A stretch of 64,000 nt of DNA from Diploptera punctata (Eukaryota > Arthropoda > Insecta > Blattodea > Blaberidae). The stretch spans positions 1 through 64,000 of the forward strand of contig JASPKZ010010201.1 in the NCBI GenBank assembly GCA_030220185.1, in the 5' to 3' direction. The notes under the pieces are model-generated. The model had not been told where the DNA came from and did no database searches. It was given only the letters and a program-made list of their open reading frames with translations. The position numbers and the translations under genes were made by a program. This document shows, piece by piece, positions 57,871 to 64,000 of the stretch. Position 1 is the stretch's first letter. Every line of letters begins with the position of its first letter.

Positions 57871-58098
57871 AAATCTAGTTGCCTTGAGATTCATATACAT
57901 GGAGCTGAGAGTTTAAATCTAGAGTCTAGCCAAGATTTTTTTTTTTTGTGTTAAAGGAAGATGAGTTGGTTTATTAATCTATTATAGCGATTCATTACAC
58001 CATTAATTAAAAATTCATAATTAAAATTAGTATTTTATTTAACGTTAAGCTTTAACAATGTTGCTCATTAACGATGTAGTTCAAACCTTCACATGAAA

Positions 58099-58431
58099 CT
58101 AACTCACTCACTGCACTATCGACCCCGTAGGTTCATACAGCGCGGACATAAGCTCTCCACACATCCGTATTCCGAGAGATAATGTCTTCCAATCATTCCC
58201 TGTATAATCCACTCCTTCAAATCATGGTTCATGTTAATCTCTCGCCTCATTCTTGGTCTACCAACTGGGCGTTTTCCGTCTGGTTTTCCTACAAGAGGCT
58301 TCCATTCACTTCTTTCATTTACCATTCGTGCCACATGTCCTGCCCATCGCAGCCTACGAGACTTAACTGTTGTTATTATATCTGGCTTCCTATAAAGACC
58401 ATGTAGTTCACTGTTATGTAGTCTTCTCCAT
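58099..58431 (-). mobile_element. Family A 3' fragment with 15-bp TSD
   Basis: 333-bp 5'-truncated copy flanked by AACCTTCACATGAAA (58084-58098) and AACCTTCACGTGAAA (58432-58446), one mismatch. The minus strand encodes MARMVNERSEWKPLVGKPD and GRPRMRREINMNHDLKEW. Confidence 0.95.
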
Positions 58432-58446
58432 AACCTTCACGTGAAA

Positions 58447-59052
58447 ACACTGACAAATGTTGCTCGGATGCTCGTTTTTTTTTTCTCAGTTTAAACCGCT
58501 AGGAAGTAGAGGCGAGCACGGGAACAACTAGTTTTTCAGGACAGGACACACAACTTTCTTACAAACATCCAAACAATAAGATGGTTGATGTTGAAGTGTC
58601 CTACAATTATTACGATTTTAAAAATAAAGAATATGTTGAGGGATGTCTGAGGGAAATTACTTTATTTTCAGGCATATTTTATGGTTAGGTTTCCAGAAAA
58701 CAAAGCAATTACATTATTTCAATTTTTACAGTATTTTGTTTGAAAAGTACTGATGATCAATTTATCATTTCTACTGTAATTTTTGTTGCCTACAAATTAA
58801 AAAAAAAGTCTTAAAGCCACTTAAAATGTTATCTATCAGTATCTCAATAAGTATAATATAGCCTAATATATGGAAGGCATGTATCTTGTCACATGCTCTA
58901 GATGTTTTACACTCTGAATAACCAGAGATATCAATTTAACATATGTAAAATATCTATAGAATATATATGTTTAAATGCCGGCAGATGGCAGGACGAGGTG
59001 GGGGTGGATTCATTCTTCTCGATCTATTCGCTTCGGAATGTACTCACCTAAA
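58447..59052. other. No gene recognised
   Basis: AT-rich. A T run at 58470-58485. Confidence 0.4.
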
Positions 59053-59365
59053 GGGATGTTCGGGCTTACAAATATATAATTGCAACATGTATGTAAACCA
59101 CAATCCAGGAAAAAAGAATGTTCTAAGAAAAATGTGTACTCTCTTCCACTCCTAACTTTGCAATCCTCGCTTGTAATCCTACTATTAAATAACGTTGTTA
59201 AGGGGCTGTTCGTGCTAAGAAATATGATTTTACGACATGTAAATTAATTTTATTCCGGAAAAAGAAGTCTCAAAGGAAAATATGTCGGCCCTTCTGCGTC
59301 CAGCTAAGATATCTAATAATATAGTCTTAATTGATAAAGAACGTCGTTAAAGGGCTGTTCGTGCA
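59053..59365. repeat. Tandem repeat, period about 150 bp
   Basis: GGGATGTTCG (59053), GGGCTGTTCG (59203) and GGGCTGTTCG (59352) start successive diverged units; shared phrases include AACGTTGTTAAGG/AACGTCGTTAAAG and AAATATATAATTG/AAATATGATTTT. About 2.1 units. Confidence 0.65.
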
Positions 59366-59378
59366 TACAGTCATTTAT

Positions 59379-59600
59379 ATGGGTTCTCATAGATTACAGT
59401 AATATGCCATGTTACACATATCCCATATTGAAATGGGTTCTGATAGATTACAGTAATATGTTATGTTAGACATGTCCCATATTGAGATGGGTCCTGATAG
59501 ATTACAGTAATTTGGTGATAAGTTAGACTTGTCCCATATTGAGATGGGTACTTACAGATTACAACAATGTTCTGCTATATTAAACATTTGCCCAGTTGGG
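59379..59600. repeat. Minisatellite, period 54-57 bp, about 4 units
   Basis: Units begin ATGGGT at 59379, 59433, 59487 and 59544, each followed by GATAGATTACAGTAATATG-like and TGTCCCATATTGAG-like phrases. It follows the 150-bp array directly. Confidence 0.9.
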
Positions 59601-60254
59601 ATAATATATATTAAAGCTAATCAACTAACCATCACTTGATCCAAAAACCATGAGCTACAATACAAACAGTATAACATTACATGTGTAATGAGACAAAACA
59701 ACCACGAAACTCATTCTTGTTTGTTATTCACTGTACTCTATAGTACAATGTGCAATCTTCAATTCTGCACTAGTGTTAATTAGTTTGTATTAGATGCAGT
59801 TATTCGAAATGTCGACCGTCATGATCACTTGTCACATATCGTGTACCATCCAAGGTGTTTGACGAGCTTCTTTATGTGATTATTAATTGAGTAATTTTTA
59901 ATTGTTCTTATAATTTGTCATAATCCAACTTAACAAGGTCCAGATGTCATGCTACACATCTAACACATCTATAATATATGACTGTAAAATGTATCCAGAG
60001 ACCAAGGTTTCCTTACGTCAGAACACTCTCTGAACAACAACATGTCAAATTTTTGGATAGAGTTTCATTCCACTCTGTTGGAAAGTCAGACATAATAATA
60101 CTAGTTCAACAATACTGCTCAAGGTGAATGTAAGGAAGAACCCCGTGACAATAATTAAGGGAGGTACATTGTTTCTAAATTAAGCTACTGTGTCTACTGA
60201 GATATAGTAATGTTCAGTTACATCCCTATCGAAATTGTTTACGAATTGTTTTGA
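59601..60254. other. No gene recognised
   Basis: AT-rich, no repeat partner seen. Confidence 0.4.
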
Positions 60255-61095
60255 TTATGTTTTTATTTATTTATTATTTTTTTATTAAGCGCCCCATAAT
60301 CATCCCCTTGGGTTTTCTCGGGTTTAATGCCCATATCCCCAGGTCAGCTTTTTTCCGTAATCACTATCCGCTGTTTTTATTTCGTTATTTTTTCTGGATA
60401 CAAGTTTCGGGTATTTGTTCTTAATACTAATTTTATGTACAGTTATGTTTACATATTAATCCCTACCCTAAGTCTTAAATCTACTATCTAATCTAGTAAT
60501 ATTTACATGGAGTTGTTTAACCTGAGTTTTAAGATGAATACTTAATTTACTAACTTACAACTAACTTATTGCTAGATTATAACTAATACCTTCTTCTTTG
60601 TCTGCGGATGTCCTCCTCTTAGCGTTGAGTAAGGACCCATCCGATGAACTTTTTCACTGCTTGATATGGTTGTTTTTCTGTCCTAAACCGTAGACGAGGC
60701 GGCCAGTTCATATCTCCGATTAGTGCAGCCTCACGTAAGTCTCTCGTTTGGTCTCATATTTGATGCATTCGTACAGGACTGTTACGAAGCAATCGCAATG
60801 AGGCGTTTGTGTGAGGCCTCTTTCATGGAGTTTGGCTTTGAAAGAGCCGTGGCCGCTGAGGAGTTGCGTGATATGATGATTTGGTTGGATCCAAGTTTTG
60901 TTTAGTCTTTCTTTGTTGTTAGACAGAAATTTGTATGTTATGAGTCCATGTTCTGCCGCTTTCCACCGTTCTTGCCATTTCTCGGAAATACTTTCCTGGA
61001 TAAATCGTCTGATGGTGTCTCGTCCATCTGGTGTAAGTCTGGTGTGATCACAGTGTCATCACTAGTATCGTCTGGTCTCTTCTGAATTTAAAGTT
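60255..61095 (-). pseudogene. C-terminal region of an RNase H-bearing retrotransposon (I/R1-like)
   Basis: The minus-strand frame runs unbroken from about 61050 to 60765: HTRLTPDGRDTIRRF, SISEKWQERWKAAEHGL, TQLLSGHGSFKAKLHERGL, then TPHCDCF. This is the block that follows RNase H in I/R1-type elements (a QLLSGHG...C.C signature). After a frame change, RFRTEKQPYQAVKKFIGW follows near 60690-60640. A 3' UTR with GGGGATATGGGCATTAAACC and an A-rich end near 60290-60255 completes it. No RT upstream. Confidence 0.65.
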
Positions 61096-61690
61096 TTGTA
61101 TTCTTTGAGCGGCGAACAGATCGATAGGGTTTTGATTATAGGAGATTACAACAACGAGAACATTTCCTTCCGTGCCACGGGAGAGAAGGTACAGCAAACA
61201 TTTGTCTCAGGAGAAAATCGCCAACTTAAAATAAAACAATAATAACAAAAAAAAATAGAAAACAAAGCTTGTTTGAGTGGATTATAATAAAAGTCTTAAT
61301 AAGGATTTGATTACAGGAAAAGAAACCCACACGATGGCAGTTATGGGTAAGGCTGATAAGTAATACGTAAGGCTTCCTGGAAGCCACAGAATGAATAGGT
61401 GATGCATCCGAAACCTTGGGATAATCTACCCCACATGGCTTTGTCAGCAACAAGGCGGAGTCTGTTAGGTGTTAACATAATCTGCGTATGATTGTGTTAA
61501 TTCTCATTGTTACGTCATAATTCCTGCAAAACATTAGCTTCCAAAGTAATGTAATTGAACTGTGCATTGTAACGCCCTATTATTAGCATTGAAACTTATT
61601 TCACAATTTTAGTTTTGAATTATACAGTAGGACTGGATTTATTATTATGTGTTTCGGAAACTTTTATATCAGTTAATTTAACTCTGGAAA
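61096..61690. other. No gene recognised
   Basis: AT-rich sequence without coding signal. Confidence 0.4.
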
Positions 61691-61695
61691 TACAT

Positions 61696-61772
61696 GTTAG
61701 TAAAGTAAAGAGATCCCACAACAGACCCGGAGGTCCTTGGGGTAGTAGGAGGTTAAGGTTCCCACTTTTTTT
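61696..61772 (-). mobile_element. SINE family 3, 3' end fragment
   Basis: Reverse complement of the 3' end of the SINE at 63188-63489: AAGTAAAGAGATCCCAC, then GTAGTAGGAGGTTAAGG. 5'-truncated. Confidence 0.8.
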
Positions 61773-61924
61773 TACTACGCATTTTAGAGACTCTCGCCAT
61801 CCCCACGCCTTTAAAATTGTTTTAATAAAACAAATATATATATGTTTATTCTTCCAGATACAGTATATGGTTGCGAAACATAATTCTTGTTTTAAAGAGG
61901 AGAAAATAATATAATTACTAAAGA

Positions 61925-62195
61925 TTTCGAGTGGGAAGTGGAATGAATGGGTTTGGATATCATGATCAAGCATAACGTGTTTATATTCGAATGCAATTCT
62001 CGCAGAATCTAGTGAATATCATTACGTAATCTTTTGCCATGAATACCTAGCAGATCATCAGCAAACAGCAAACAATTAACTGTATAATTTTTCTAATTTT
62101 ATTACCATGAGTAAACATTTATTTTTCCACATCATTAAGGAATTCTGTAGATATATTTCGAACAAGGACGGGAATAAAATAACACTCTTATCTTA
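61925..62195 (-). pseudogene. Reverse transcriptase palm fragment
   Basis: The minus strand shows ECYFIPVLVRNISTEFLNDV (the Q-G-x-x-L-S-P-x-L-F block, decayed) near 62195-62125, and LFADDLLGIHGKRLRNDIH near 62070-62015 with an intact FADD box. At least three stops. Too short for a clade. Confidence 0.7.
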
Positions 62196-62499
62196 AACCA
62201 GGCATAAAATACTTATCTACTTTTACCCTAGAAATAGATTCATCATCAGAGCGAGGAAATATAGTATATTCGAAGAAAAATAAATGACGTTACGTGCAAT
62301 GTACTTAATTTGCTTGACGTCATAACTGCAGTCAGATCAGGGCTAAACAGAGTACACTGTGGCACTGGTTCGGAATGATAGTTGTAGGACACTAAGGATA
62401 GCAGTATATTAAAAAGGACAAAAATCGGTGATATGATATCTTCACAACTTGTTTGGAACGGGTGGAAGGATAGTGGTGGGCAAACATCTCACCAACAAC

Positions 62500-62770
62500 T
62501 ACAAAAAGTAAACCTTCAACAACTGTGAAGAAATGGGGGAGGGATGTAATGATTTGGAGGTGTAATTTTCCAGGTGAAGTTGAAGAGTTGGCGTTTATTA
62601 ACGGAAATATAGACAGAAATAAATATTTACAATTTGTCAAAGGTAACTTACGGAAAAGTGCTGAGAAGTTAGGGAAGCTGAAAACATTCAAGTTTTACTA
62701 GGATAACGATCCCAAATGCACGGCCTGTGACGTCCGTTCCTGGCTGCTGTACAAGTGTCCCAAGAATCCT
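62500..62770 (+). pseudogene. Tc1-like transposase fragment (DDE domain)
   Basis: One frame from about 62529 to 62770 reads KWGRDVMIWRCNFPGEVEEL, then INGNIDRNKYLQFVKGNL, a TAG stop at 62698, DNDPKCTACDVRSWLL and KCPKN. This is the second-aspartate region of Tc1 transposases (usual form DNDPKHTA; here the His is Cys). The first Asp and final Glu/Asp parts are missing or unreadable. No TIRs found around it. Confidence 0.75.
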
Positions 62771-63174
62771 ACCACACTCTCCACTTCTTATCCTTCCCCT
62801 ATCATGTAATTTTGTCTTCATTTATTCACTCATTCATTTTATATCTCCCTTCACCTCATTTCATTTAGGCAAAAAAAAAGTAGTTTGGTCTGACAAACCA
62901 CAGGTGTTAAAAATGTGTGATTATGGTGACCCAGTGGGTCACATTCGTACTTCCTCACGACTCTGAGTCTATGTGACAACTTAGGGCAGAATAGGGTCAA
63001 AGGGAAGGTTGTAGCCCCTCCTGCAGGTCCTTGATCTAAGCCCAGAAAATGTAGGTAGAACGAGTCGTGTGTGAATGCTTGATGTGTGTCGAAACCAGAA
63101 ACACCATAACAGACAACAAAACACGGTACAAAAGATTTTATTTCCATTCATTCATAACAACAATTGTGGGGTCC
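62771..63174. other. No gene recognised
   Basis: No coding or repeat signal beyond the TSD of the next SINE. Confidence 0.4.
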
Positions 63175-63187
63175 TATAATAAAATGA

Positions 63188-63489
63188 GGGGACACGCCGT
63201 AGCGTAGTGGTTAAGGTACTGCGCTACAAGCCGGAAGGTCGAGAGTTCGGTCCCAGTTGGGTCAGGATTTTTAAACTGACCCAAACCTTCTGGCGGCACT
63301 ATGGCCCTGGGGTCGACTCAGCCTCTAACGGAAATGAGTACCAGACGCTTGTTCTGGGGGTAAAGGCGGCCGTCACGCAGGGCTGACAACCCGGCTGACA
63401 TCAAGTGCCGATTGTCCAGAAAAAGTGGGAGCCTTAACCTCCTACTGCCCCAAGGGCCTCCTGAGGCCTGAAGTGGGATCACTTTACTT
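63188..63489 (+). mobile_element. tRNA-derived SINE, family 3, complete, 13-bp TSD
   Basis: Head CACGCCGTAGCGTAGTGG (A-box region), B box GAGAGTTCGGTCCC near 63240-63254, body GGCGGCCGTCACGCAGGGC, end GGGATCACTTTACTT. Perfect TSD TATAATAAAATGA at 63175-63187 and 63490-63502. 302 bp. Confidence 0.95.
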
Positions 63490-63502
63490 TATAATAAAAT
63501 GA

Positions 63503-64000
63503 ATGTACAAAAATATTGCCGTGTTAAGGGCATTGAATACCGAGGCGATACGTTCTAATCGAATCTATGAAACCTCTTTAAACGTAGAATAGAGTGATGA
63601 TTGCATGAGAATATGTACATTTTTTCAGTTTAAACATTTGAATATAACCATAAGACATACAACATTATATCAATTATTGGCCGGAAACCAATTAATGCGA
63701 GATGAGGCGAGAAGCAGTGATCGTATAAATGAAGGTGAATATTCTTAAATACCCTATACTTAACCTTTCCTGTGTTGTGTTTATTGTTCCCTAAGGCGGA
63801 GTTCAGTCTCTTGGAAGGGTTAACTTGGAAGAGATTAAAGGGAAGAACTGTTTTTGAAGTTGAGATGCCCGTAATTAAATGAAAGATAAAACATCATGTT
63901 TATTTGAGCCAACCTTCATCCGAGAGTCGCTGCAGATAATTTGTATCATATAATAAATAATACGTGAAGATTTCTACGGCGAGCATTCATATTATTTTAA
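63503..64000. other. No gene recognised
   Basis: AT-rich to the window end. Confidence 0.4.

Noticed and set aside
61620..61973. 117-codon minus-strand frame
   Set aside because: It runs across a SINE fragment and shows no domain, so a chance frame.

Overview
This window is eukaryotic, almost certainly from an insect. It is AT-rich and full of microsatellites, has no operon-like packing, and is dominated by insect-type transposable elements. The element set (a CR1/Jockey-like family, RTE-like families with microsatellite tails, tRNA-derived SINEs, an errantivirus-like env, Helitrons) looks most like a cockroach or termite genome, and Periplaneta americana is my first guess. That species call rests on recognition and was not tested.

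Layout. 1-3.2 kb: wreck of the 3' half of an insect endogenous retrovirus (env plus a probable LTR). 3.2-7.3 kb: a nearly full-length minus-strand RTE-like element (family A), carrying a SINE and a 39-bp insertion of its own family's 3' end, next to a plus-strand fragment of the same family. 7.3-15 kb: retroelement 3' ends, an RNase H fragment and dispersed repeats. 15.3-16.3 and 36.5-37.4 kb: two Helitron-like copies. 16.9-19.2 kb: RTE-like family B with an 8-bp target-site duplication (TSD). 21.0-23.3 kb: a CR1-like element with an uninterrupted reverse transcriptase frame. 26.2-26.9 kb: the only host-type gene seen, an intronless UMP-CMP kinase copy with an upstream TATA box, a lost catalytic arginine and a shifted C-terminus. 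29-36.4 kb: internally deleted DNA transposons, foldback MITEs and SINEs. 38.2-38.9 kb: a short retroelement with a twin-priming inversion. 42.8-45.9 kb: family A inserted in family B, both with TSDs. 47.6-50.3 kb: microsatellites, SINEs and a Tc1/mariner-type element interrupted by a SINE. 50.7-56.5 kb: a pogo/Tigger-like element holding a dispersed repeat that itself holds a CR1-like retrotransposon. 57-64 kb: retroelement and transposase fragments, tandem repeats and a SINE with a 13-bp TSD.

How it works together. Nothing here forms a host pathway. The content is layered mobile-element history: non-autonomous elements (SINEs, MITEs, deleted Tc1/mariner, Helitrons) beside the decayed autonomous types that could have moved them. 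Several insertions can be ordered in time because the interrupted sequence, a second uninterrupted copy or a TSD is also in the window. No convincing undescribed system was found. The best leads are the kinase retrocopy and several cleanly readable insertion events.
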